Part shown: one piece after another, positions 21,157 through 34,472 of the stretch | Position numbering within the stretch: the stretch's first letter is position 1 | Layout of the letters: each line of letters opens with the position of its first letter | DNA from: Amyelois transitella | Lineage: Eukaryota; Arthropoda; Insecta; Lepidoptera; Pyralidae | Reading direction: 5' to 3' | Assembly (NCBI RefSeq): GCF_032362555.1 | Contig: NC_083506.1 | Location: 9,967,501 to 10,031,500 of the forward strand | DNA: 64,000 bases | Translations under genes and position numbers: made by a program | The notes under the pieces: generated by a model | Databases searched by the model: none | Seen by the model: only the letters and a program-made list of their open reading frames with translations | What the model was told of the DNA's origin: nothing

Positions 21157-24100
21157 TTAAAGTCCATTCTCTAAAACTCCTAGTTGCGCTCTCATTGTGT
21201 CCGTTAGTTTCGATATAAGTACACTTTCATCTAAAGTCATTTTTGAACTCTCCGTCAAACCTGGAACAAGAGAATTTGTTACCATTTTCATAAGAAGGGA
21301 GAGATTTGAAGGGATAAAAAATGTCTTATTACTCGTGAAGCTAGGGATAATTTATCGTCGTCAAATAAGATGAAAACTTACTATCAGTTACAACGACAAG
21401 TTTACCAGCATCCTTACCATTTTTATAGTCTTTTATTATTCTAAACGGTCTGGATATGTATAATTAGATGGCATGGTATAAAATATTAACACCACACACA
21501 AACTTTACAGAACATAAAATTTTATTTCATTTCATTTCAAAACGCTAAATGAAAATGACATCAAATTTTTTAAAGATAAAATAATATCAAGAGAGAACCA
21601 ACCTTTACTAATGCAATCCCAACATTCCTGGATCTGGTAACTTAGGCCGGCGCTGTTGTGAAAGTGGAACTTAAACTTGCCCTTAGGGAGTGTCCACTCG
21701 GTGATGTTTGCTCCTGACAACCTTAGCACAGTGGGGCACCAAAAGTAGTCAAGCTGTAAGTAAATATTGCAGCTGTCAATTAAGATTATGAATTAATCAT
21801 TCATCAGATCCGAAACTGACTTACCAGTTGGTCACCTGAAGTCAAGTTGCTTATAAGCAAAAAAAAACTTAATCCATTAAATGAGATTTTTTAAATAATA
21901 TTGCCTGTTCTTCTCTCGGGAAGTATGAAATGTAAAGGAGAGCATTACTAAAGTTTGTGAAATAGCAAGTGAATATATCAATACAAAATTCGAGGCAGTG
22001 GAAGAAGTTATTAAAATTAAATCATTTACACTTACAGCTACAATTCCTTTAGTGCCAACAATTTCAGCTTTATTAGGCATCGTGGATCTGGTATGCGCTG
22101 ACAGGGTCGCCGTTCGGCCATCTTTGTATTTCAGCGAACACGAAATAGACTCGTCCACGCCAGCTTTACTCAAGTGCCCGGTACACACGATATCTGTAGG
22201 AGCCTCCTTGTATATAAACTGGATTAGCTGAAGCATATACAAGCCTAAATCTAACACCGCTCCACCGCCGAGATCTTTCATCCTAGAAAATATCATAGAA
22301 ATATAATCATGCTGAAAAAGAAACAGGCAAGCTACGGATAAGAAAAATGACCTTGAACTATTTCAATACCCCCTCCATCCTTTTCCAATGGAAAAATAAA
22401 TTGTTCTTATAATTATCCTTAATAGATATAAAAATTAAAAGAGACGGAAAGAAAAAGAAACTTGTTTCGAGGTCATATTTTCAATCTGTAATTTTTGTAT
22501 TGAGTTGGTTTCAGTTCTCTCACAGTTAGATTTAAACCAACATGTCTGAAAAGCGATGTCTGCGCGAAAAAAAAACTGACAAAATGACAACTATTATCTT
22601 CTAGTCTAGTCATAATAAAAGTGTTTACAAAACGAATGCGTGACATTTTCAACCTGGTTAATAGAGATAATTGAAAATGTCGTCTGTGTATGTCAGTGCG
22701 TCTTTATTTGCATAAAGCGAGGGATGAATACAGAAAGCCTGTCAAAAAGAGGCCGATATGACAGGTTGTTTACAAAATTTTCGACTTAATTAGAAGTTTT
22801 AATATGAGGTGAGATAATAAACGAATTATTAACAATTTCGATGATTTTACGTTAGTTTCTTTAGTAAATTGTGATATCAATGTTATAATGTAATGATTGG
22901 ATCTGTTAAGTGACGTATTAGATTCGTAACAAAATAAAAGCAATTGTAAATTAAGCATTATAATCAGACATCATAGTTATAAGTTTACAGATGTTATGGC
23001 TTAGATGAAAGACCATCTGACGAAAGAATGAGAAAGTCTTACAGGTTTCTTTCAATGTCGTTAATTTCCACCCCGAACTGTACGTTGACGTGATAAATGT
23101 CACCAAGGCCACCAGACGATATGTGCCTGTCCAAAGCGTCATAAGCTGGAAAGAACCTGGACCACATTCCCTCCAGGAGGAACAGCCTCCGCTCCCGAGC
23201 AAGATCCACCAATGATTTCATCTGTTTATTCGTCATGCCCATCGGCTTTTCACATAGAACATGTTTGCCATGTTCTAACATTAGTTTACTTATTTCATAG
23301 TGTTGTAAGTTAAGTACACTCACGAATACAATGTCTGCAAACATAAAAATGCCGTGGTTTGTAAACGAGATAATAAGAGATTAGAAAGATAAAAAAATAA
23401 AGTAAACAGTTTCATTTAGCATTGTTTTCCAGAAAAATGTTTTATTGGTTGGTATGCCTATACTTCACATGATGAAAAACTGACGCAATACAGACACATT
23501 GGTTCACAGCCGAGCTATTTTAAAAGCAATATAAAAAATAGCAGCTAGAACTATTAAAATAAATTGTTTTGGTTATTGGTAATTTGAGAAAAGATGGGAT
23601 CTGTAGCACAAGACTACTTATGAATAATTGCTAGCACTTTTGATGTTCTTAGAAACTATTACTTAAATAGTTTGCATAAATTAATATGTGTTTTCATTTC
23701 CAAATTTTCAGTTTCTAATATTGAAGGAAGATTTATTAATAATTCCTTATCCAGCTTTACGAAAAAATGTAAAATAGGTATACGGTACTATGTTACATGT
23801 ATGTGCATACTATTTTACGCAGATGATTGAAAGGCTTGGTAATATGTTGTCATAATTAGTTCTCGCTCAAATGCTTCTATTATGAGTACACTGAAAAACA
23901 ATGGGGGGTGATTAGCATAGTGTTTATTACCTATAGCGTCGTCACGCGCCAGTGACTCGTAGCCTTCGTATGATGTGCCGATTTTATGGAGCGTCGCCAA
24001 TCTGTGCACTCTTTCCAAGTCCTTGCCAGCTATAGCTACCACTTTGTTTTGTTCGGGGGGAAGTGTGCCTAGCGCTGTCAGGAAATCGTGAGCTATCATG

Positions 24101-27100
24101 CCCACGCCGGCTATACCCCATTTCAACTGAAACCCCATCTGGAAAAACGAATGTTGCGATCGATTTATAATTCGTCGGAAAATTAGCACCTGTCAGTCGT
24201 GACGGTGATCGATGGAGCTGATAATAGTTAACACAAGTAATGTAACTCAATCATCTGATAATGAGATAAGACATTTTAAATATTTCAAACACAAACCACA
24301 AATTCCAGGTTGGCCTTACTTTTTCAGGTTTATAAATGCACGTATTTTTGACACTTGTATATAGGATCTAAATCAAATTAGGTATAGGTTGACCTAAATT
24401 CTTGAGATCACTAAACGCGTGCAAGACAGATACCACACAGGTGTAATATTCTGCCCACTCCACAGAAACACCTTGTGAAATGCGATCCCTTATATACTTT
24501 ATAGGCGATAACTACAATAATAAAACATCAGCAGTTCAATACTATACCAATTTCAAATTAAAACTAAACAGCAGTGATAAAAAAGTTGAAGTAATGTACT
24601 CTGTATTATCATTTCTGATAACCGTACAAAAAATAATACCCACTTTTGCTATCTCAGGTTTTCATCTAGCGCTGTGATTTATCATTGGCTGAAATTGCTC
24701 GCTGATTTACTTCACAGTCTGTAATAATTGAACTGTCCATGGTGGACATAACGCTCGTGATATTTATAGGACCGTTACAGCCATATGTGAGCGCGTTCAA
24801 AGCACATTTTGTTTCCACTAGTATGATTGGTCGAGCCGTGTTATTCCAACTGTTTTTGTGACGTTTTATGAGCACTCGGCCCGAGGTTAATTAGGCTTGA
24901 TTAACTGTGCACGACAAAAATATTACAGGAGTTGTTATATAAACCCTTTTTATTCAATGGTCGCCGTTTTGAACCGTCAATTTAAAAAGATAAAATATAT
25001 CCGTTAGTGGAGACCTATTCAGTTTCACGAAGCCAATAAAAATGAACCTGAAAAACGGATGACTTAACAGTGACAATGAATATTTAGGTATTTACGGAAG
25101 TAATTAAACTCAGTAATTGTCTGTACAGTAAAAACATATTGAAGAAAAAAGTATAGGAATTGCTGTCAGCATTTCGTTTTATCTGTTCGGTAATTGAATA
25201 TTTGGTAACAGTGATTTGAAATTTGTTATATCTAGATTTTTTGTGGTCTAGGGATGTAAGAGGGAATTTACCGACATTACCGCGAGATATAACGGATATT
25301 AACGGGATCTCTCGATTTAGGTGGACCGAGCCGGGCTACCTTGTGAGATGTGTAGGTGGTGATGAGCTTAGCGAAGCTGGGAACACCGCAGTTCGCACAG
25401 CAACGCTCTGGGCCGCTTAAGAATCATTTGCATTATGTAATAAGAGAAGTATATGAAATAATAGACCGCGGTATGCTACTCAGTTTAACGCGATTATTTA
25501 CTTCAAATACGAACAGTTACGGTTTTTTTAGAACAAAGATAATGCATGGGCGCACCTCGGGCTCCTTTTTAGAAAGGTGAGAACGCAAGCAAAAGTAAAA
25601 AGCTAGGAGAAGGATGATGACTGCCATAGCTGTTTCGACTTGCCATATGATTTTTTCTGCCAGTCGACCCGAGAATTAAAACTAAAATATATGTATGAGC
25701 GTGTAGCGCGTTAAAAACTAAAATCTTTTCTGAGTAACGTCTACTTTTTTACTTGTCAGGAAGCGTGCAGTTTCGCAGAATGTTTCTCTTGTTAACGGAA
25801 TTATATAGATACGACGAGTTATGTATGACCTGATCCAGGAATGAACATTCTTTGGTTATGATCGTATAGACTGATGGCGGACGGATTAGAAACTACAAAT
25901 AAATAAAGTGGTCCTATTTAACTATGCCGGGAAAATAATATTGTTTACGTATTATAATAATATTAGTCGTCAAATTATATCACGAATTATAATGGTAATG
26001 CAATTTTTTTTAGAATATGAACAATTAAAATACTTTAAAAAGCCTAATAGAATTACATTTTACTATTATTACTAATCCTTAATAAAATAATGATAAAACT
26101 AAGCGTAGATAATCCAAGTCAATTGTAAAATGGAGTGCCTAGTAGTACATACACTACATTACAAGGCAAACATTTATCTGTGTGGTTTCAATGTCACACT
26201 AACACATGACATGTTAAGGGGCTGTATCAACAATCAAAATATGTATGAAGTTGAAGAAAATATTATACTAGATTCCATAAATGGAATGAACTACATTATT
26301 CACATAATGATGCAATTAAACAAGGTTGAATATTTTTTATATGAATATAAAGAAACATAATATTGATAGTTGAAGTTTGCCCAGTATTATAAAGAAAAAC
26401 TAAGCATTGTGAAAAGTTAAAGCCAAAGGTTTTGAAAAAGTGAGGTTTATAAGTTATTATTAGTTTTGACTTCATTATGAGTAAAGTTGAAAATTTCAAG
26501 TGATCCTACAAATTTTCTGTTAGCAAGAAAGACAAAATCTTTGCAGCATAATATCAAGCTTCATTATTAATAAGTTTTGTAATTCAAATATATTTCAAGA
26601 TCATTATTTTTTATATGATCATTTTTTTTTGTGATTTTTTAAGATAAATCATATTTTAATTATTTCTTATTTTTGTTAATGCTTCAATTACAATTACAAA
26701 GTTTATTTATATTATTCAAGTAAGCCTTTAAAGTGTTTTAAATTGTTAAGACCCAAATATCTAAAGAAAACAATTTTGATTTGAAATATTGTGAATCTTT
26801 TCAAATCATAATTTTTATATTTAGGTTTATAAGCATCAAACCAAGCTTAACTCTTCAAATATGTAATGGTATTGAAACAAAATCTTTTTTTTTATTTTTT
26901 CTTATCAAAACTTTTTTCCTTATAGGATTATTCCTTCCTATTGGCTTCAAAGCTAGCATGTAATTATTACTTTGATGCTATGAAAAATATGATAAAAGTT
27001 TTTACTGTCAATAGTTTGCTTAACACCAGCTTCTACTATAATAATTTAAATACAAGAATCATGATTTAATCCTTGAGGAGTAAACAGAGCCAGCAGTCTC

Positions 27101-27203
27101 ATTAGGCTTTACAGCCAGGTTCAGCTGGATAGATTAATAATTAAAATAATATACAAAAAGAATATAAAAAAGAAATAACACTTACATTTTCTTGTTCAGA
27201 CAT
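21157..27203 (-). CDS. DHDH: Trans-1,2-dihydrobenzene-1,2-diol dehydrogenase-like, Gfo/Idh/MocA family
   Basis: Main exons on minus: 23931-24138, 23043-23334, 22036-22282, 21603-21753 and 21157-21260 (1002 nt, 333 residues; the human enzyme has 334). An 18-nt first exon at 27186-27203 (MSEQEN, then GTAAGT) is inferred, because the exon at 24138 begins directly after TTTTTCCAG and is in matching phase. Otherwise translation would start at Met 24138. Rossmann fold: LKWGIAGVGMIAHDFLTAL, then GKDLERVHRLA; the conserved EKPMGM motif follows HVLCEKP; then LLEGMWSRFFPAYDAL and LGGGAVLDLGLYMLQLI of the C-terminal domain. The family oxidises aromatic dihydrodiols and some sugars with NADP+; the insect substrate is unknown. 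Stop codon at 21157-21159. Confidence 0.9.
24250..27185. other. Long spacer, probably DHDH intron 1
   Basis: AT-rich. Short open frames at 24666-24875 (minus) and 26130-26360 (plus, 76 codons from ATG) have no family I recognise and no splice context. A GC-richer patch at about 25250-25420 may be an old transposon piece. Confidence 0.4.
27065..27130 (-). repeat. Reverse fragment of the dispersed lepidopteran repeat
   Basis: GAGTAAACAGAGCCAGCAGT, CTCATTAGGC, ACAGCCAGGTTCAGCTG: the 'GACTGTTGGCTCTGTCTACC' block in complement, diverged. Confidence 0.5.
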
Positions 27204-27849
27204 TTTTGATTAACTGCAGTTCTCTGACAAGAACTTCGGAAGATCTGAAAACATAGTTTTCTCAATATTATTGGAACAGTCCATGCAACAATTTATTGTA
27301 TAATATATAATTTACAGAATAACTACTTAATTTCAATTTTGAGAAAGAGTAAATTATTGGTTCCATTTTTTATTTGCATGAAGACTCATTTACCTACATT
27401 GTAGGACAAGAACCACTTACCCTTATGTACTTTACGTTATAAATTAAAATAGATAATTAAATCATTAGTGCACACACACACTTTGTTAGTGAATAAAGTA
27501 ATATGTTAAGCAAACTCTGAAGTTTTAATAAATTGATACTTAATATATTGTCGAAATAACTGAACATGAATTTAAAGAAGCACCAACCGTCTGATTAGAT
27601 GCCTAGGCAACTCAAGAAATAATATCTTACTCCACACTTCATCAAATAAGTGAGAAAAATGAATTGAAATGAAAATGAAAACGATTGAAATTGAAAAGCT
27701 ATTTACTGACTGACATACTAACTGACAGTGACAGTCACAGAACTATTTATATTGTTTAGGGTGACAGTTGACAGTGTAACTACTCTTGACAAAAGCCGAT
27801 TTGCCACAGACGTCTATACTCTGGACTAGATAAAAGAGTATGTAAGTAA

Positions 27850-27966
27850 ATATGGCACCCGAGACGCAAGAGAGTCCGTGGTAGTCGAGGCGATCTACGG
27901 AAGCTCCACAAGAAACACAGCTTCAGCCCCGATGCGGAGACCGACAGTTACGCGAAGGGCGAGTGA
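27850..27966 (+). other. Short coding-like open frame of unknown origin
   Basis: 38 codons between two stops read IWHPRRKRVRGSRGDLRKLH then KKHSFSPDAETDSYAKGE and TGA. The GC-rich, strongly polar composition stands out against the AT-rich flanks. There is no ATG and no convincing acceptor, so it may be a gene fragment or a terminal exon. Confidence 0.3.
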
Positions 27967-28352
27967 ATCAAGGATGATAACAATTTAATTCAGAAATATT
28001 CAAACAGAGTCTCTTCTTAGGAGGCGCTTACCATTATCAAAAAGCGTTCAAATGGGGGCCTTAAACTAACTGAAATTTTGTTCAATCCAGCATACTTTTG
28101 TTTTTTACGTAACTGACATCCTCAGACTTTTGCTTTGGAGTTTGTTGACCGTGCCTTAAAAAAATATCGATCATGTACTACCTGCACTGTCAATTAATCT
28201 CAAATGTCATTAGTTTGTCAATTTGAAGCTCTGTTTTAGTGTTTTCACGTCAAGTCAATAGCTTTGTTTTTTTGCTCGTTGTATGGTTTATAAAAATTTA
28301 TTACTGTACTTTTAGTTTTATTGTAAATATTAATAATAGTCTGTTTATAAAA

Positions 28353-30254
28353 ATGACTTTAGTCTTACGAAAGTATTTGTTGTCAAAAAATAACGCATTA
28401 ACATATAACATGTGCAATGCGTTTCGTCGTACCTTTAGCGGCGACAGGAGTAATGATACCGAGTTTATCAGCAGTACGATTTTAGTTGAGAACGGTTTTA
28501 ATGTTCAAGAGCTGCCTGTTGTAGTGAGAAAATGGAAAAATGTGGAACTAGAAGAGCCGGACCTTCAGGTCTCTACGAAGAGTAAAAACGAATCAATAAG
28601 TTACCAACTTATTCAAGCAGAGTTCAGACAATGTGTGGATCTTCGCGACGTTTTTTCTTTGCTGTCAAAATGTACCAAAATAACCCCAAATATTGCTCTT
28701 GGTGCTATGGAGAGAATACAATATCTGGAAAATAATCCTAGTGGGATAGATAAGGAATCAAAAAATATGCACATCAATTTGGCAAAAGGAGCTATTTTAG
28801 ATAAGTTAATTAAAGTTGTTTTAAAAACAGAAGACACTCAGACAATACTGAATATCATACAATCAACTTCTTTATTCATGGAACCCTATAAATCTAAGTT
28901 TTGTGATGAACTTCTCTTTCGAACACTTGATAATAAACTAGATGTAGAACAAATTTGTACGTTCCTTACGTTTCTTATTGAAAATAAGACTGTCCCACAG
29001 TATTCTACAACTATTGACAAACTATGGGTTGGTTTCATTCAGAGAGAAGGAGATATAAATGAAGAAAACATTGGTCAAATCTTCTCTATTTTGTCTGGGT
29101 TGAAGGTGAGTAAAAGAATATTATTAACCTTATTAGAGCAAAAGTTATCTCAGCTGTGGGATAAGATAAAAGTGCCAGTTATGCAAGACATACTGAGTGC
29201 TTTTGTTGACGAAAAATATTCTTCCATGCAGACTTTTATCATAGTAGGTACATGGCTGCATTTGAACATACATGCATTAGACGAAGACTCTTTATTGGAT
29301 ATTATTACAAAAATAACAAGGTTGAACTATACAGATAATCAAATTCAGAGAGCATTAGAGAAATACATGAAGCTTAAAAGTTCAAAGATTGAGTCACATG
29401 TGCTTGTTGTAGGTATTTTGAACCATTGCATGCAATTCCATATCCGAAGTGAACAAATATTGCAAGCTTCAATGGAGTATTTTTTGTTGAATTGCACAAA
29501 TTTGCCACCAAGCTTTATGAAGTCTTTCATTTTTCCCTTTGGGTTTTTATCATACTCAACAAAGGAAATATTTTGGGAGCTGGCAGAGCATGTAGTATTT
29601 GATAATTTTCATAAAGTAAGTTCTGACAATTTATGCTCAATAATTCTATCATTTCTTTATGTGGGAAAATATCCATTCAAATTAGTCAACAGAATTTGTA
29701 GTCCGGAGTATTTGGTTAAAGTGAACCCAGAAACATTTAGGAAATTGCATTTGATTGATACTGCATTGTCCTTAGAATGTGGACAGTATACAGGACCTCT
29801 GATACCAAAGGATCATTGGTACCAGTCTTTGAAACAGGACACTAGAATAAAAAATGTAGTTGATAAAATTATGGAGAGTATCATTGATGTGGCAGGTGAT
29901 ACTAATAAAGTGTCCACGGCAGTATTGCTTCCACGATTTTGTGCAGATGAGACTTATCTCATAGATGTTATGATACATCCGGCTAGTTTGGACACAAATA
30001 CTCCCAACTGGAAGTCCAAATCTGTAAAAAATGAGAATATAGCTATTTTAATTCACTTGCCTGATCATTATTGCTCTGATAATGAACAACTCGTTGGTCC
30101 TCAAATGATGCGGAAAAAACATCTTAAAATATTAGGGATGCGAGTAGTTAGTCTCAAGTATTCAATACTTAGTCAATTTTATACTTCATATAATAGTAGT
30201 GATCTGAAGAAGTATCTCATTGAGAGCATAAATAATGCCGAGCCATGTATGTAG
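28353..30254 (+). CDS. FASTK-family, RAP-domain mitochondrial RNA-binding protein
   Basis: Intronless, 633 residues from the ATG at 28353 (AAAATGA context); the frame is open upstream to 28239 but without another ATG. The N-terminus MTLVLRKYLLSKNNALTYNM then CNAFRRTFSGD is basic with no acidic residue, a good mitochondrial targeting sequence. The middle is a long helical repeat array with leucine-rich helices (DVFSLLSKCTK, EQICTFLTFLIEN, NIGQIFSILSGLK), as in FASTKD proteins. Residues about 520-625 are the FAST_2 and RAP part: VLLPRFCADETYLIDVMIHP, NIAILIHLPDHYC, KKHLKILGMRVVSLKY and SSDLKKYLIESI. RAP domains have a nuclease-like fold; FASTKD proteins control mitochondrial mRNA processing, stability and translation. 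I cannot assign the paralogue (FASTKD1-5). Polyadenylation signals at 30502 and 30519. Confidence 0.88.
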   Translation: MTLVLRKYLLSKNNALTYNMCNAFRRTFSGDRSNDTEFISSTILVENGFNVQELPVVVRKWKNVELEEPDLQVSTKSKNESISYQLIQAEFRQCVDLRDVFSLLSKCTKITPNIALGAMERIQYLENNPSGIDKESKNMHINLAKGAILDKLIKVVLKTEDTQTILNIIQSTSLFMEPYKSKFCDELLFRTLDNKLDVEQICTFLTFLIENKTVPQYSTTIDKLWVGFIQREGDINEENIGQIFSILSGLKVSKRILLTLLEQKLSQLWDKIKVPVMQDILSAFVDEKYSSMQTFIIVGTWLHLNIHALDEDSLLDIITKITRLNYTDNQIQRALEKYMKLKSSKIESHVLVVGILNHCMQFHIRSEQILQASMEYFLLNCTNLPPSFMKSFIFPFGFLSYSTKEIFWELAEHVVFDNFHKVSSDNLCSIILSFLYVGKYPFKLVNRICSPEYLVKVNPETFRKLHLIDTALSLECGQYTGPLIPKDHWYQSLKQDTRIKNVVDKIMESIIDVAGDTNKVSTAVLLPRFCADETYLIDVMIHPASLDTNTPNWKSKSVKNENIAILIHLPDHYCSDNEQLVGPQMMRKKHLKILGMRVVSLKYSILSQFYTSYNSSDLKKYLIESINNAEPCM

Positions 30255-30501
30255 AGTGGGGAACTGATATGAATGTGATAGAAAAGAATGTCTATTCAAT
30301 ATATTAATATATATTTAATAAGATTATGTGATGATGGAATGTACCTAGTTATATATTGTACCAACTGTGCCTAAAATGAATGTGATAATAGTATAAATAT
30401 ACCAAAATAATAATGATCATAAAATGTGTTATATTAAGTATAAAAAATATGATAAATATAATTCTAGTCTTAGTCTTTGGGATATGTACAGTTTATGACT
30501 T

Positions 30502-30524
30502 AATAAATTTATTTATGTAATAAA
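30502..30524 (+). terminator. Polyadenylation signals of the FASTK-family gene
   Basis: AATAAA at 30502-30507 and again at 30519-30524, about 250 bases after the stop, followed by a GTGTGTATTTTT stretch. Confidence 0.6.
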
Positions 30525-30530
30525 AATTGT

Positions 30531-33500
30531 GTGTATTTTTATTTAAATTGACCAAAGATTTCTAGGGTAAATCAAAATGAAATGATTGAAGTATTTTATC
30601 ATTAGTTTATTTTATTATACTCATAACATCTTTCTCTTAAATTTACTCACTGGCTAATTCTCTAGAATTATTATTTGAATACTTTAATAATTTCTTAAAC
30701 AACTTTTACATTTCGAAATATATTTCTAATAAAAACTCGTTCCAGACCAAAATATTTAGTAAACAGTTAAAACTAGATTGTCGCGCTGTGGCGCTGAATT
30801 CTGTCGGTGTATTAGGTAGTCTGATAACATGAATGCGAAGATAGTTTTTAGTTACAAAGGTACTGAAAAATGTCAATTGAATATGAGAGTATTAATATAC
30901 AATGGGGGAAACCATGTTTCATGAGCTCAATACCCAAATGCCAGCGTGGCTAGTGGGTTTCCAAAGTTTTTCAGATGGCCTGAAGGTGCACTACACGTCA
31001 GTGAAATCACAGATAGAAAATGGCTTTTAACGTTACGACGTTATTTCCATTGATTACCCATAGCCAGAAATGACTACATAATAATTTATAGCCATAATGG
31101 TGTATCACAGCAACTCTAGCCTGAATTTAATTGTAAAGAATGTGTTTACGCTGACTCACAGCCTAAAATCTAAAATACATAATTTTACATCAATAAACTT
31201 GACACTCGACAGTATTTTTCATACTAATTCCCGTCAGTTGAGATGGTTTGTAATGATATAATAGATGTAAAAATAACAAAGTTATTTTTCGGAAACAATA
31301 CGTTTATATTAATTTTTATGTTCCTCAACTGAAGGAAATTTACATTTGCCATCATAGTTATTGAAAAGGCAGTCGAAAAATGCTTTGTGAAAATCCGTGT
31401 TACAAAATGAGTTAATTCTTCTAGGATATACTTTTAGAACGTTTAGGATTATTCGTCACTCATTCCATAATTAAGTTAGGTATTTTTATTACGAGAAGGA
31501 AATTGTCATGATTGTAGACTGCCAAAACATCAGATTGACATAAGATACACCCGATGGCAATTACATAACTATACTGGCTCCGAATAAGGCTTAAATGTAC
31601 GATTGAATTAACGAACACGATTTTAAATCTATTTGAAATAGGTTATCTATGTACCTATGTGCATTTCTTGAATTACAACTATGTTAGTAACGTGACATCT
31701 CTAACACTCAATGTTAATCCAAAGCTATTATGATTATAAGGTATATTACCGAAATTTATTGAAAGATGACTGCTTAATTAGTCTAGGTACTTAGTATCCT
31801 ACGCCTTAGTATTGCCAAAGAGTTTGTAGTTGAATGGAGATAATAATTATGAGGTTTGGCACTCGTTTGTGTTTACTGAATGACAGCGCTTCAGAAGAAT
31901 CCTATTTGTACCTATAGTTCATATTGAGATAAATTCCCACCCAGCCAGAATTCTAAAGATCCAGTAAAAAGTGAACTTCGTATATTAAGATGATTTCTAT
32001 TACTAATTACTGACTCTTATTTAGAAAGTATTTTTCTACGGATTAAAATATTATGTATCAATTAATAAGATCGCTCTTAAATTATAAGCGACCCACGTAT
32101 CAATTGCAGATCATCTTTGTTCAAGGCATGGAATGTTTTTTGCTGTGATAGCTTCTCATCCACAGCTTTAAATCATATAATTATAAACTGTTACAGTATA
32201 CAATTTATAACATTATATTTCCGAGCATCTAAGCTTCTGAAAAGTTGTTTAATTTGTCTTAAATATAGATGTAATTTTTAGCAATAAATACTATGCCAAG
32301 TAATTCAGTAAATATTAAATATATCATTGGGAATCCAATTACCAATTAGTAAATAAATTTATATTTCAAATAAATATCGTCCTACCTATTAATAGGCATA
32401 AACAGTATAAAGATAATTTTCTATTTGAAAAGGAAGATATGTAACTATTTCTATAATTTTGTCTGAATTTGTATCACTACGTGATTATGAATATTACAAC
32501 TCAAAGCCGTTACGACGTGAGTAATCTATTAATAAATAATTTTGAATGATTTATACTTAATTTGATTAAGTGAAATCTCACTGGCACGTAATATTCGAAC
32601 TCATACACTGCACCACAATATGAAGACCTTTCCTTCCATTAGAATTTACTTACTTTTAATATTTTGATGGCACCGAGACACAGGGATTAAATAACATTAT
32701 TTTCAATTTTTAATTTTCATAAATACTAAATCGAAAATTTTCATTTTATTCTCATGTTCTAAAACTCCAACATGGCAAAGAAACCTGTCTTGTCATATAA
32801 TATTACCAATTAAAATTGGTATTATTTTCACTATGATTTCTCTATCTGCTACTTAATCATTTAAATAACATCATGCACTAAAGTTCCTTTCAAGACAATT
32901 GTTTGTTGAAGCATATTCCCAAATTGCACATGATTGCGAAGTTAGGTTTGTCGCGAAATAATCATCAATAAAATCTGTGTTGGATACTTAGACTCAATGC
33001 AGCTTGATATTTAATAAACTATTAATCTCGCGCAACTTGATAGTAGGTGGAAATAATTATGAAATATTTATGAGACTGCATAAATATTAGGAAAGTTATG
33101 AAGGTATTTCACTTATGGACTAGGATATTTTTACAACACCGATTCCTATTTGGCAGTTACCTAATATTCTTTATTATATGTAATTATCATAATTCTTAAA
33201 CGTATGCCATTACCAAAATGAAAGAAATATGTGCGCTCCGCTATAGCAGACATAAAGATTTGCTGTCGTACCTATTGAAAAAGTATAAGTTGGGTTTGAA
33301 TATTTTTAATGGTAAATAAATGTGTAAGTACTTAATTAATTATTATAAAATATAGGTAGTAAATCTCAAAATGTATTTGTATGTTAATTTCAATAGACTC
33401 GACGAAACGTATTCTTTTGATTTTATCGTTGATTTCAAATCGGTGATTTCAAAGCATGTTAAATAGGGCATCTCAAATAATGAAGAGGTGACCGGGAATA

Positions 33501-34466
33501 ACACCAGGCGAATGATGTGTTAGGCATATCAAATATTTTTAAATTTTGGTAATGGAAATGGTTTTGAAATTAAAATTGACAAGTTTTATTTTACACAAAA
33601 TGTACGAGTGTACTACTCGTTCAAATAGAATTATTTAATGAATTCTTAAAACTACACGTTCATGGTATTTGGTGTCATTAATGATAAATGAGACATTAGT
33701 CGCAAATAAAACTAACGCGTACTTTTTTATAAAGATCATATTTTTTTAAAGCGATTTCTATTAAACCTTGTGTACTTTTCAATTGCTACAACTTGTCAAT
33801 ATTCTAATTTTATCGAAGTTTATATCTAATAATTTTGTAGATTTTTATTAGTTTCTGTGGCAAAAATGAAGGCTATCTACAAATTGTAGGTTTTCTTATT
33901 GCAGACGCGTTTCCATTAACCTAAGTGAAGTTAAAAATAAATGTTGACAAGATGAAATTTTATATAAACGATCACAGTAAGAAAATGTCTAACTACGCGA
34001 ATGTGCGTAACGAGTTCCAAAGTTCACACTTCAGAGTTATCTTCTCCGTGGAGAGTTTCCACAATAATCACGCGCATTACTCGCCTCGGCGTCAAATCTT
34101 AAATTTCCAACATTTTACATTCGTTTCATTTCCTTTTTTTATATTTTACTTGCGACAGTTGAATCTACTCACCATAAAACCCTGAGGATCTTTGGATACC
34201 TACATTATTTTAAATTCATTAGTAGTAATATTGTACATGCGTTAAAAGGAGATGTAACAAGTATTTTTTGGTATTTCCACTAATTTTCCTTCAAGATCAT
34301 TAAAGTCAAAAGTGACTAGAATTACGATTGCTTTATTAAAAGTAATTTAACCACGTCTACGCCAGCTGGAGAATACGAAAAGGTGTATTTTCATGTTCAG
34401 TTCCACGGTAAGTTTTAAGTTGAGCAGATGTAAAAGTCTTAGAACCACGACTTAAAACAGAATAAT
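30531..34466. other. AT-rich intergenic region
   Basis: No domain, RNA gene or clear transposon recognised. Stops are frequent in all frames; the longest short frame (33925-34185, plus) has no coding character. Confidence 0.5.
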
Positions 34467-34472
34467 TTTATT
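34467..34472 (-). terminator. Candidate polyadenylation signal of kcc
   Basis: TTTATT on plus (AATAAA on minus) about 670 bases after the kcc stop; the 3' UTR would then be 34450-35144. Confidence 0.4.

Noticed and set aside
26130-26360. 76-codon plus frame with ATG
   Set aside because: No known domain, no splice or promoter context, and AT-rich composition like the spacer.
28239-28352. 38-residue N-terminal extension of the FASTK-family frame
   Set aside because: It would start at GTG; the first ATG is at 28353 and it begins a good targeting sequence.
30531-34466. Possible hidden gene between the FASTK-family gene and kcc
   Set aside because: Scanned both strands; only short, AT-rich frames without domains or splice pairs.
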